Shown: one piece after another, positions 7,243-15,017 of the stretch
How positions within the stretch are numbered: position 1 is the stretch's first letter
Layout of the letters: every line of letters starts with the position of its first letter
Virus record (IMG/VR): IMGVR_UViG_3300022937_000127
Location: 1 to 26,124 of that record
DNA: 26,124 nt
Reading direction: 5' to 3' (one strand)
Source of the DNA: a virus
Translations under genes and position numbers: made by a program
Notes under the pieces: generated by a model
What the model saw: only the letters and a program-made list of their open reading frames with translations
Databases searched by the model: none
What the model was told of the DNA's origin: nothing

Positions 7243-10200
7243 TTATAGACCTGCTATTTCCCCAGTATTTTTCAAACGCAATGGAATGTAAATAAATTCA
7301 ACTGCTTTAACTGGTTCAATTGCAATATCTAAGTAGAGCTCATTTCTGTCAATTCTACTTGGTGTATTGTTTGATTCATCACAAACTACCAAGAAGTCGT
7401 ACAGTGCTCGTTGTCCTACAAGCTCAAGCATTAAGCTCTCTGCTGCTTGTTTGATCTCATCACGTGTGATCTTATCATTTGGTTCAAAGATGTAAGGCTT
7501 AGCAAGTTGATTCAACTGGCTGCGTAGGTAAATTACCAAACGTGCTACGTTGATTCTGTCTAGTGCGCTTGCGCCTCTTGCACGAGTCTTTTGACCGTAG
7601 TTAAGAAGTCCTGCACCTGTAATGAATGTAATTGGATTAACATTTTGTGCGTACAGTGTATCGCGCTGTCCTTCGTTAAGTGCAACTGGTACAAATTCGC
7701 CTTCTGCATCAATATAACCTGTTGAGCTTGCGTTAGTGATTCCGCCACGTCTTGTACCTGCTGGTGCAAACCATGGGTAAGAAACTTGGTCACTTAGTGC
7801 AATAGTTCTAAGCATCATGTGACTTGGAGGAATTACAACATTGTTACCAAAGTTGTCACTTGTGAAGCCCCATGGATAAAATATACCCATGTACTCATCT
7901 CTAGAAACAAGTCCTTCGTCATTGTCTTCTACTGCCAAATTAACGTTAGTTGCCCATTCATTTAATGAAGTAGCATCTGGTGTTAGTCTTGCTGGAGAAT
8001 CGCCAACAATAAATGCACTTAGTCCTCTGTCATAGTTTAGACTAATCATTTCACCAATCAGTTCTGGATACCCTGGGCAAGCCATTAGGTTAAACAGTCT
8101 TGCTTCATCATCTCTAATATCATCATTGTTATTAACAACTGCTTGTAGAGCTTGTACAACAACTTTACGCTGTGCTTTACGTCCGAAGCTACCTGAACCG
8201 TCGTTCTGGTTACCTGATTCTGTAACCCAGCGGTGTGGATAGTAGTTTTCCATTGCTTCGTCACCGTTACGTTCGTTGTCGCCATTAACATCAATGTAGT
8301 TACGCTCAAAACGTTTTACGTTAAATCCACTTCTACGTAGGTTCCATAACAACATACCTTTTGGATATAGTGCTGGATCTGGAGCATCTGGATCTAAGTA
8401 ACTGCTTTCTAGTAGTACATCAATGTCTGCTGCATCGCTTTCACTACCGGCTGTTGCCCAACGTGCATCTGCAAATAACACACCATTTTCTGTAGTTTGG
8501 TCTGCTTTGTCTAGCAGTTCCCAACGATTTGCAATTGGTGTGTTTAGCTTGTTTGCATTAAACTTGTAAATTTGTGGATAGTTTTCAATGTCTGAAGTGT
8601 CAATCCACAAGTCACCATTTTTAAGTGCAGTGCCGTCACTCTGTAATACAGGAGTGCTTGCAGAAACAATAGGTCCATTTGGATCTGTTTGTTCTGCTTC
8701 GTCTGCATTGTAATAAGGTGATGTTGAAGTTAAGTAACCAACCCAGTTGCTACCATCGTGGATCATTAGATCAACTTCATCGACAATTGAATTATACCAT
8801 TTAGCACCTTGTGCTGTTAGTGCAGTTACAGGATCATCACTTGCAGTGTAAGTAAGAACTTTCCAGTTACTTGCTTGTAATTCTAGTGGTGATGTGCTGC
8901 CATCTGTACCAGGTACATAATATAGATTTGGTGTGCCGCTTGTTGAACTAACAAATGCAGCGTAACCCATTTCAGTTAATACACCGTCTGTATCAACAAA
9001 TCTAATATCTCCACCTAGTGCGTGTGAAATAACAACTCTGTTTGAAGTATCAACGTCTGCTGTAACATTAGTAATGTTAGCATCTGTGATTGCTGCTGCA
9101 ATCGCTTCTGCATCAGTGCTAGAACCTGTCAAGCTAGGTACAGTAACAGTTGTAGCAGAGCTAAATGAGCTACTTCCGTTATCTGTGCTTGCAATAGTAA
9201 ATGTTCTATTACTACCAGAAGTTATAGTTCCTGTAAGTATTTTAGAACTTGTAATAGTTGTTGATCCTACATTCTGTCTGCGGAAAATTTTAAATGTTCC
9301 TAGCTTTTGACTGTCTGCTGCTACGTTTGTCATAACATACAAGTCACCAACTGCAAGATTTGCGCCGCCGCCTGTTCTATCTAATTCGTACAGTGCGTTT
9401 TCGTTGTTTGGATATAAAGGTGCTTCTACAGTATCCCATAGTAATGTAGCATCGTTCCAAACTTTAACTCTCCAACGTGCGCCTTGGTTAGGTTCAGTTG
9501 TTTTAATCCAAACACTGCCCGATGGACGTTGATATGTGTCATTTGTTTTCCATTCTGGAACAACAGTGTGTTTGCTAATTGCTAGTGCTGGAGGATAATA
9601 TGAACCTACATTAATTCCTAATAGATCCAATGTATCGGCATCGCCGCCTACTACAATAGGACCGCCTAATGACGAGTCGTCAGCACCTGAACTTGTACCA
9701 TCACTATAAACTTCTAAGCGACCATCTACTGCGGCAGCACTTAGTCCTGGGATTAATAATCCATTAATTGTTGAAGCAACATCTGCTACTTGATCGCTTG
9801 ATGTAACTGTTACATCCGTACCATTTAGTGTAATTGTTGCAGACGCTACTGAGAATGTTGGGTTTGCATTGCTGCCTTGGATAGTAGGCCAGCTTTGAAT
9901 CCAATCTGCACTTCCTACTTCTACCCACTCACCAGTTGATAATGCAGGTGCATTACCTTCTGACTTGTACCAAAGTCTGTTTGTAGTTGTAATTGCAACA
10001 ATAGCATAATCACCTACTGTACCTACAGAAGATTTTGGTGCTCCTGGTGATGTAATGCTTCCTGTTACTTGAGAAACGTTTGTAATTACGATTGGTGTTT
10101 GTGCGGTAAATGACTGACCGCCTGCTGTTGTAACTGGCGCACTGTTCCATTGTTGAATACCAAATGCAGTAACCGAAGTATCAAACCAATAAGTACCAGC

Positions 10201-10593
10201 TTCTGGGTTAGCTGCTGGTGCAGTTGAACTTGGTTGAATCTCGTTCAAATCAATGTCTGCTCTTACAACCCATGCCCTGTTGGAAACACCTAAGAATGAA
10301 TAAGCTGCCTGTAAGCCGTACTCATTAAGCTCTCCAGCGTGTATTGGGTTATTGTTATTATCAACTTGGAAAACTGGATCTCCAAATGTATCTGCTAGAT
10401 CTCTTTGAGATGTTAGCAAGTAAGGCTTACCAGCATTTGCTGCCAGTGTTCCTTGTGCTGTGCCTGTGCCGCTTGCATTTGCCTTATCTTGCGCACTGGC
10501 AACAAAAATCATTGGGGTAGTGCCGGGTTCAGCGGGAGTGTAAAAACTCTCGTCAATTACCTTAACCTCAACACCTGGTGATACTAATGCCAT
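7243..10593 (-). CDS. gp18: Tail sheath protein gp18, with large inserted beta modules
   Basis: 1116 aa against 659 in T4; forms the contractile sheath. The N-terminus (ALVSPGVEVKVIDESFYTP) and the C-terminal part from about residue 760 (PHRWVTESGNQN; YLRSQLNQLAKPYIFEPND; IAIEPVKAVEFIYIPLRLK) are standard sheath sequence. The extra length lies between roughly residues 120 and 700. It holds aromatic-rich beta segments (residues 131-151, 195-231, 350-405, 575-620) and two modules resembling the flagellar-hook IN motif (about 250-328, TLNGTDVTV with DVASTINGLLIPG; about 455-548). These probably form domains on the outside of the sheath. The ATG at 10593 has an AGGAG site and an upstream GGTAAATA motif. 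Confidence 0.95.
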   Translation of the reverse strand: MALVSPGVEVKVIDESFYTPAEPGTTPMIFVASAQDKANASGTGTAQGTLAANAGKPYLLTSQRDLADTFGDPVFQVDNNNNPIHAGELNEYGLQAAYSFLGVSNRAWVVRADIDLNEIQPSSTAPAANPEAGTYWFDTSVTAFGIQQWNSAPVTTAGGQSFTAQTPIVITNVSQVTGSITSPGAPKSSVGTVGDYAIVAITTTNRLWYKSEGNAPALSTGEWVEVGSADWIQSWPTIQGSNANPTFSVASATITLNGTDVTVTSSDQVADVASTINGLLIPGLSAAAVDGRLEVYSDGTSSGADDSSLGGPIVVGGDADTLDLLGINVGSYYPPALAISKHTVVPEWKTNDTYQRPSGSVWIKTTEPNQGARWRVKVWNDATLLWDTVEAPLYPNNENALYELDRTGGGANLAVGDLYVMTNVAADSQKLGTFKIFRRQNVGSTTITSSKILTGTITSGSNRTFTIASTDNGSSSFSSATTVTVPSLTGSSTDAEAIAAAITDANITNVTADVDTSNRVVISHALGGDIRFVDTDGVLTEMGYAAFVSSTSGTPNLYYVPGTDGSTSPLELQASNWKVLTYTASDDPVTALTAQGAKWYNSIVDEVDLMIHDGSNWVGYLTSTSPYYNADEAEQTDPNGPIVSASTPVLQSDGTALKNGDLWIDTSDIENYPQIYKFNANKLNTPIANRWELLDKADQTTENGVLFADARWATAGSESDAADIDVLLESSYLDPDAPDPALYPKGMLLWNLRRSGFNVKRFERNYIDVNGDNERNGDEAMENYYPHRWVTESGNQNDGSGSFGRKAQRKVVVQALQAVVNNNDDIRDDEARLFNLMACPGYPELIGEMISLNYDRGLSAFIVGDSPARLTPDATSLNEWATNVNLAVEDNDEGLVSRDEYMGIFYPWGFTSDNFGNNVVIPPSHMMLRTIALSDQVSYPWFAPAGTRRGGITNASSTGYIDAEGEFVPVALNEGQRDTLYAQNVNPITFITGAGLLNYGQKTRARGASALDRINVARLVIYLRSQLNQLAKPYIFEPNDKITRDEIKQAAESLMLELVGQRALYDFLVVCDESNNTPSRIDRNELYLDIAIEPVKAVEFIYIPLRLKNTGEIAGL

Positions 10594-10632
10594 TTTGTTT
10601 CTCCTGTAGGAATTAATTTTATTTGCTGTATG

Positions 10633-10640
10633 TATTTACC
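10633..10640 (-). promoter_or_regulatory. Probable late promoter GGTAAATA for gp18
   Basis: GGTAAATA on the minus strand, 39 nt before the gp18 ATG, in a 114-bp gap that also holds a plus-strand GGTAAATA for the HNH gene. Leader length and the AGGAG site are conventional. Confidence 0.55.
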
Positions 10641-10695
10641 ATTATCTAATAAAAAATCATGTTAAACACCTATAGAAAAGGGACCGAAAAGGTGA

Positions 10696-10703
10696 GGTAA
10701 ATA
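10696..10703 (+). promoter_or_regulatory. Probable late promoter GGTAAATA just before the HNH gene
   Basis: GGTAAATA ends 4 nt before the ATG at 10708. A GAGG (10694-10697) overlapping its left end could instead act as a ribosome site on a longer transcript, so promoter and RBS readings compete here. Confidence 0.45.
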
Positions 10704-10707
10704 CAGT

Positions 10708-11043
10708 ATGCGACCATTATGCAAGTGCGGCCAGCGTCCTGCTGCTATAAATTACAAAAAAGGAAACAGAACTTACTATCGCAAGCTCTGTGAAACCTGC
10801 TTGCGCAACGGCATTCATCACGGAATACCCAAATGGAAGCAAAAAGGTTATACTAAGGGAGATACCTGTGAAAAATGCGGATTTAAATCAAAACATTCAG
10901 AACAGTTTAATGTGTTCCATATAGACGGAGATTTAAATAATTGTCGTCCTAACAACCTGAAGACGATATGCGCCAACTGTCAGCGTCTTCTTCAAAAGGA
11001 CGGGGTGCGCTGGAAGCAAGGTGACCTAGTCCCTGATTTCTAA
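10708..11043 (+). CDS. Small HNH/treble-clef zinc protein (HNH endonuclease family)
   Basis: 111 aa with two Cys4 zinc sites: C5-x-C7 with C28-x2-C31, and C54-x2-C57 with C88-x2-C91. Between the last two pairs is FHIDGDLNN (H71, D73), followed by N82/N83, which fits an HNH nuclease fold. The MRPLCKCG start and overall pattern are familiar from T4-like cyanophages. It may be a homing-type nuclease or a packaging-associated HNH protein; the sequence does not decide. It is the only plus-strand gene between gp19 and gp13. Its last 95 bp overlap the 3' end of the kinase gene on the other strand. The start is fixed by the conserved N-terminus. Confidence 0.85.
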   Translation: MRPLCKCGQRPAAINYKKGNRTYYRKLCETCLRNGIHHGIPKWKQKGYTKGDTCEKCGFKSKHSEQFNVFHIDGDLNNCRPNNLKTICANCQRLLQKDGVRWKQGDLVPDF

Positions 11044-11533
11044 AGATAGTACGAATAAGTGTATCAACATTTCTTTCTAGTCTAGCTAAATCACCATTGT
11101 TGTCAATAGTGTAATCGCACATCCATTGTTCAATGCTCATTGAACTAGGATCTTCAGTAGGCAAATGATCGCAACGATCTACCCAAATTGCATAGTCAAA
11201 GATTTCTTCGTTTTGCATTGCGAAGAATTCACGCTTGTTACGTAGTCCGCAATAGATATTGTTTTGTGCAAACAAATTTCTGCCTAGTCTTGCTAAATCA
11301 TCTTTACAGTAGTCGTGGATCATATTGTACCATTCAGTGCGATGGTTGTGACGATCTGCATAACACTCTTCTTCGTCTGCGTAACCGTACTTGTCTTTTA
11401 GATCGTTGAATATAAAAAGCTCTGAACAGAACTTAGAACTTGATTGAAATGTGTATCCGTATTTTTCTAATAATTCGCAAACAGTATCTTTGCCATGACG
11501 ACCATGACCTACTACTAATAATTTAGGTAGCAT
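10949..11533 (-). CDS. Deoxynucleoside monophosphate kinase-like P-loop protein
   Basis: 194 aa. P-loop GHGRHGKDT (residues 9-17, K15) close to the N-terminus, followed by an alpha/beta kinase core (QSSSKFCSELFIF; DDLARLGRNLF; FDYAIWVDRCDHLP, with WVDR in the lid/base region). This resembles the dNMP kinase (gp1-like) of T4-like marine phages, which phosphorylates dNMPs for phage DNA synthesis. The last ~31 residues are encoded antisense to the HNH gene and look like a tail added to the fold. It has its own exact-consensus sigma70 promoter and a GGAG site, and no late motif. It therefore behaves as an early gene placed between late genes gp13 and gp18. Confidence 0.8.
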   Translation of the reverse strand: MLPKLLVVGHGRHGKDTVCELLEKYGYTFQSSSKFCSELFIFNDLKDKYGYADEEECYADRHNHRTEWYNMIHDYCKDDLARLGRNLFAQNNIYCGLRNKREFFAMQNEEIFDYAIWVDRCDHLPTEDPSSMSIEQWMCDYTIDNNGDLARLERNVDTLIRTIFRNQGLGHLASSAPRPFEEDADSWRISSSGC

Positions 11534-11561
11534 AAATTAATCTCCGCACAATATATTTTAT

Positions 11562-11590
11562 ATTATACGGAAAAATTAGTAAGATGTCAA
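11562..11590 (-). promoter_or_regulatory. Exact-consensus sigma70 promoter for the dNMP kinase
   Basis: The minus strand has TTGACA (11590-11585), a 17-bp spacer, and TATAAT (11567-11562). Both hexamers and the spacing match the bacterial consensus. The expected start is about 20 nt before the GGAG site and ATG at 11533. The promoter starts 8 bp after the gp13 stop codon. Confidence 0.9.
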
Positions 11591-11597
11591 GTATTTT

Positions 11598-12356
11598 TTA
11601 CCCTATTAAGAAACCGTAGCCTGCACCGCCTGCTACTGCTTCTTGAACTTCTTTTTCAAGTTTTTCCATTTCAGCAGTTGCTTCTGCTTTAAGTGCATCA
11701 CCGTTTAGTGTTGATCCGCCTTGTGGGCCAGCAATAGTAGCAAACTTACTTCTTGCTTCACCTAGCATAAACTTACAACTAGCAAGTGTATAATCTTTAA
11801 TCCATTGCTTTGCTAGGTAATCATCTAATAATGATTCGTCTGGGCGATAGTTATAACAATAAAGTAATAGATCTTCTTCTGCTCTAGGACGTTGTAGTAG
11901 TGTTAATTTTTTAGTTTGTGTGTTCCATTTAAATTCTATAAATGAACCAAACATACGCCCTACTAATTCTTGATATCCAGCAAATAGCTCGTAAGTTGCA
12001 AGGCCACCCATATTAGATGAGCTTAACAAGTATGTATTTGTATAAGCCATGTTAAATGGTTCAAACAATGTGCCGCCGTCGCCGCCGCCGGTACGTGATC
12101 CTATACTTCTGCGGAATAACTTACGAACTTCAACAATTTCTGCAGGAAGTGTATATTCGTTTTGATCAATGACTGTAGGCAAGAAAATATATGATTCTTC
12201 AACTGAGTTGTCTGAACGCTGCCTAAACTTAGTCAATGCTTTATTAAGTCCAGTTTCATAATGAATAGGATCTAATTCAACGTCGATCATTCCGCCGCCG
12301 AGCATAGCATTTACATAATCATATACTTCTTGTTTCTTTGTTGCTAAATTTGCCAT
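11598..12356 (-). CDS. gp13: Neck protein gp13
   Basis: 252 aa (T4 gp13 is 309). Neck proteins close the filled head and accept the tail. The N-terminal helix (ATKKQEVYDYVNAMLGGGM) is followed by DVELDPIHYETGLNKALTKF, FLPTVIDQNEYTLPAEIVEV, a Gly-rich loop (TGGGDGG), FIEFKWNTQTKKLTLLQRP, and a C-terminal helical region with an Ala/Glu coiled stretch (KAEATAEMEKLEKEV). This matches gp13 of marine T4-like phages. The ATG at 12356 has GGAG 8 nt upstream. A late promoter half-site at 12380-12373 is part of a palindrome shared with gp14. In T4, gp13 and gp14 are co-directional; here they diverge. Confidence 0.88.
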   Translation of the reverse strand: MANLATKKQEVYDYVNAMLGGGMIDVELDPIHYETGLNKALTKFRQRSDNSVEESYIFLPTVIDQNEYTLPAEIVEVRKLFRRSIGSRTGGGDGGTLFEPFNMAYTNTYLLSSSNMGGLATYELFAGYQELVGRMFGSFIEFKWNTQTKKLTLLQRPRAEEDLLLYCYNYRPDESLLDDYLAKQWIKDYTLASCKFMLGEARSKFATIAGPQGGSTLNGDALKAEATAEMEKLEKEVQEAVAGGAGYGFLIG

Positions 12357-12372
12357 ATGAAGTTCTCCATAG

Positions 12373-12380
12373 TATTTATC
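12373..12380 (-). promoter_or_regulatory. Late promoter GATAAATA for gp13 (left half of a palindrome)
   Basis: Left half of the 21-bp palindrome TATTTATCG-TAT-CGATAAATA (12373-12393). Read on the minus strand it gives GATAAATA, 16 nt before the gp13 ATG, with a GGAG ribosome site in the leader. Confidence 0.75.
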
Positions 12381-12385
12381 GTATC

Positions 12386-12393
12386 GATAAATA
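12386..12393 (+). promoter_or_regulatory. Late promoter GATAAATA for gp14 (right half of a palindrome)
   Basis: Right half of the same palindrome. The plus strand reads GATAAATA, TGTGT, ATG, i.e. 5 nt to the conserved gp14 start at 12399, with no Shine-Dalgarno. One palindrome therefore carries two back-to-back late promoters. Confidence 0.75.
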
Positions 12394-12398
12394 TGTGT

Positions 12399-13559
12399 AT
12401 GCCAAGACTATCTTTATACAAACCAGAAAAGGGCAACGACTACGAATTCCTAGATCGACAGATACTAGAAATGTTTTCAGTCGGCGGTACAGACTTACAT
12501 GTCCATAAGTATCTAGGTCCCGAAAATCCAGATGACGCATCGGCAACTGCGGATAAGCCGCAATATGATGCTGTCAAAGAAACTAACATACAAGACCTGC
12601 TGTTTATGGAGAACAGAGATCGTAAATACGATCCGGATGTTTATACTATACGAGGAATTTACAATGTCCAAGATTTAGATTTTAATCTAAGTCAGTTTGG
12701 GTTGTTCTTAGCTAATGATGATACTATTATGCTCACTGTGCATATTAGAAGCAGCGTTAAGACATTAGGCAGAAAGATTATGCCAGGTGATGTAATAGAA
12801 TTGCCGCATCTAAAAGATGAATATGCATTAAATGATTTTTCTCTTGCATTGAAACGCTTCTATGTAGTCGAAGACATTAATCGTGCAGCAGAGGGTTTTA
12901 CACAAACGTGGTATCCTCATTTGTACAGATTAAAACTTAAACAAATTGTTGATAGTCAAGAGTTTAAAGAGATACTAGACCTTCCTGCAGAAGAAGGCGA
13001 AACACAAACACTTAGAGATTTGCTTTCAACCTATGAACAGGAAATGCAAATTAATAATGCAATCTTGAATCAAGCAGAAGCAGATGCTGCAAAATCGGGG
13101 TACGATACCAGTCATTTCTTTACATTAAACATTGACGATAACGGTGACACACAACTTAACAGAGCAGACCAAACAGTACTCGATGCAAGTGGTGCTGATT
13201 TAACTGCTGACAGAATAATGTCACCTCCGGATAGAGAAGGTTATTCAGGATACTTGTTAGGTGATGGTATTCCGCCTAATGGAGAAGCGTTCGGACACGG
13301 AATTCAATTTCCTTCAGGAGCAACAGTGGATGATTATTTTTTAAGAACTGACTTTTTTCCAAATAGACTGTTTAGATATGACGGATCACGTTGGGTTAAA
13401 CTAGAAGAGAACGTGCGCATGACAATGACAAATACCGACAACAGACTTACACAAAAAGGAACATTTGTTAATAACACCAACACTGACGAAATTGGTGGTG
13501 AAACAGTTCAAGAACGACAAAGTTTGTCTCAAGCACTTAGACCTAAGGCGGATAACTAA
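12399..13559 (+). CDS. gp14: Neck protein gp14
   Basis: 386 aa from the conserved start MPRLSLYKPEKGNDY; T4 gp14 is 256. An in-frame ATG at 12357 exists but overlaps the divergent promoter, and its first 14 residues do not fit the family. Residues 1-200 are typical gp14 (FLDRQILEMFSVGGTDLHVH; YLGPENP; FSLALKRFYVVEDINRAAEG; QTWYPHLYRLKLKQI). The C-terminal ~180 residues are an extension with acidic low-complexity sequence and an aromatic hairpin (RYDGSRWVKLE, about 326-335). Similar hairpins occur in gp15, gp18 and the fibre genes. The stop overlaps the gp15 start (TAATG). Confidence 0.9.
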   Translation: MPRLSLYKPEKGNDYEFLDRQILEMFSVGGTDLHVHKYLGPENPDDASATADKPQYDAVKETNIQDLLFMENRDRKYDPDVYTIRGIYNVQDLDFNLSQFGLFLANDDTIMLTVHIRSSVKTLGRKIMPGDVIELPHLKDEYALNDFSLALKRFYVVEDINRAAEGFTQTWYPHLYRLKLKQIVDSQEFKEILDLPAEEGETQTLRDLLSTYEQEMQINNAILNQAEADAAKSGYDTSHFFTLNIDDNGDTQLNRADQTVLDASGADLTADRIMSPPDREGYSGYLLGDGIPPNGEAFGHGIQFPSGATVDDYFLRTDFFPNRLFRYDGSRWVKLEENVRMTMTNTDNRLTQKGTFVNNTNTDEIGGETVQERQSLSQALRPKADN

Positions 13560-15004
13560 TGCAACATTTTTATGACGGACAAATTAGAAGGTATATTACG
13601 CAGATAGTGCGTATGATGAGTAATTTTAGTTATAAGGATGGCAAGGGTCAGCTGGTGCAAGTGCCTGTTATGTACGGAGATATAACTAGACAAGTAGGTT
13701 CTATACTAAGAGATAACAGCGAAAACAAAATTCCTAGTGCCCCTCGCATGGCTGTTTATGTCACAGGCATAGAAATGGACAGAGACAGGACTGGAGATTC
13801 CAGTTATGTAAGTAAAGTAAATATTAGAGAACGTGCATACGATAGTGAAGGAAAAGAATATCTAAAAAAGGAAGGCAAAAACTACACTGTTGAAAGATTA
13901 ATGCCCACACCATACACACTTAGCGTGAATGTAGATATCTGGACAACTAACACAGACATGAAATTACAAATCATGGAACAAATTTTGATGTTGTTTAATC
14001 CTAGTTTAGAAATACAAACCACAGACAACTATATCGATTGGACTAGTTTAAGTGTAGTTAATTTAGAAAACTTAACTTTCAGTAGTAGAAGCATACCAGT
14101 AGGAACAGAAACTGAGATAGATGTTGCTACTTTAGGATTTACTACACCAATTTATATTTCCCCACCAGCCAAAGTAAAACGTTTAGGTGTTGTTACGGAC
14201 ATTGTAACTAGTATTTTCAACGAGCAAGGATCAGTTGATCTGGGAGATGGCTTAGGACAAAGTTCCGGAAATGCAGAAGCATTAATTAGACCGAAGCTGG
14301 CTGTTGTTCCTACCGGTGAAATTAAAAATATTCAAGAAAAACAAGAACTTGTGCGATCAGGTGTTGATATTGTTATGGGTATGAGTCACAACCAACCTAA
14401 TCTATTGGTAATGAATAACACCATTCAACTTGTTAAAAAAGGAATTGTTGGCGGTGAAGACTGGATCAGTTATTTGAAAGCGTTACCTTATGAATTCGAA
14501 TCTGGTGTTACACAGGTACGATTAGCAAGAAATGATTTAGATAATGAAATTTCAGGAACACTAGCAATTAATGAGAACGACCCAGCGTTTGCTATTGTTA
14601 ATTGGGATGAAGATTCGTTACCTTCCGACTCTGTTATTACATCTTCGTTAGGTGACAGAAGTAAAATTGATTATATCATAGATCCTCAAAAGTCAAATCC
14701 TCAAGATTTAGGACTTACTGGCAACCCAAGGATACTTATACTAGCTCCAATTGGCGATGTTGATAACGAAGATGGTGCAGACGCCTGGAAAAATGCGGAC
14801 GGCACTGATTTTGTTGCTAGTGAAAACGATATTGTTGAATGGGATGGTACTAAATGGAGTATTGTATTCGATGCAAGTAGCTCAACAGACACAATATACC
14901 AAACAAATCTTAATACAGGCGTTCAGTATAAGTGGGATACCGGTGAATGGTTACTAGCATTTGAAGGTGAATATCCAAACGGGTCATGGCGTTTGCAATA
15001 CTAA
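13559..15004 (+). CDS. gp15: Tail sheath stabiliser / tail completion protein gp15
   Basis: 481 aa (T4 gp15 is 272). It caps the tail so that it can join the neck. The N-terminus (MQHFYDGQIRRYITQIVRMM) and VPVMYGDITRQ, APRMAVYVTGIEMDRDR, PYTLSVNVDIWTTNTDMKLQ, EQILMLFNPSLEIQTTDNYI and ISPPAKVKRLGVVTDIVTSIF follow the gp15 fold through about residue 225. The remaining ~250 residues are an extension ending in two aromatic hairpins (EWDGTKWSIVF about 426-436; YKWDTGEWLLAFEG). It starts at the last base of the gp14 stop, so the two are translationally coupled, and both depend on the palindromic promoter. Confidence 0.88.
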   Translation: MQHFYDGQIRRYITQIVRMMSNFSYKDGKGQLVQVPVMYGDITRQVGSILRDNSENKIPSAPRMAVYVTGIEMDRDRTGDSSYVSKVNIRERAYDSEGKEYLKKEGKNYTVERLMPTPYTLSVNVDIWTTNTDMKLQIMEQILMLFNPSLEIQTTDNYIDWTSLSVVNLENLTFSSRSIPVGTETEIDVATLGFTTPIYISPPAKVKRLGVVTDIVTSIFNEQGSVDLGDGLGQSSGNAEALIRPKLAVVPTGEIKNIQEKQELVRSGVDIVMGMSHNQPNLLVMNNTIQLVKKGIVGGEDWISYLKALPYEFESGVTQVRLARNDLDNEISGTLAINENDPAFAIVNWDEDSLPSDSVITSSLGDRSKIDYIIDPQKSNPQDLGLTGNPRILILAPIGDVDNEDGADAWKNADGTDFVASENDIVEWDGTKWSIVFDASSSTDTIYQTNLNTGVQYKWDTGEWLLAFEGEYPNGSWRLQY

Positions 15005-15017
15005 GATAATTAACTAT

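Noticed and set aside
7560-7793. Second minus-strand frame within gp18
   Set aside because: Out-of-frame shadow inside the conserved sheath C-terminal region; no start signal.
9074-9310. Plus-strand open frame opposite gp18
   Set aside because: Antisense to the sheath gene. Its repetitive Val/Leu composition is the complement of the Thr/Ser/Asn-rich insert.
12357-12398. Longer gp14 starting at ATG 12357
   Set aside because: The first 14 residues would be read through the divergent promoter. The conserved gp14 N-terminus starts at 12399.
14961-15017. Longer Nudix protein starting at ATG 14961
   Set aside because: It would overlap gp15 by 44 bp, and the added residues are not part of a Nudix fold. 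ATG 15018 fits better.
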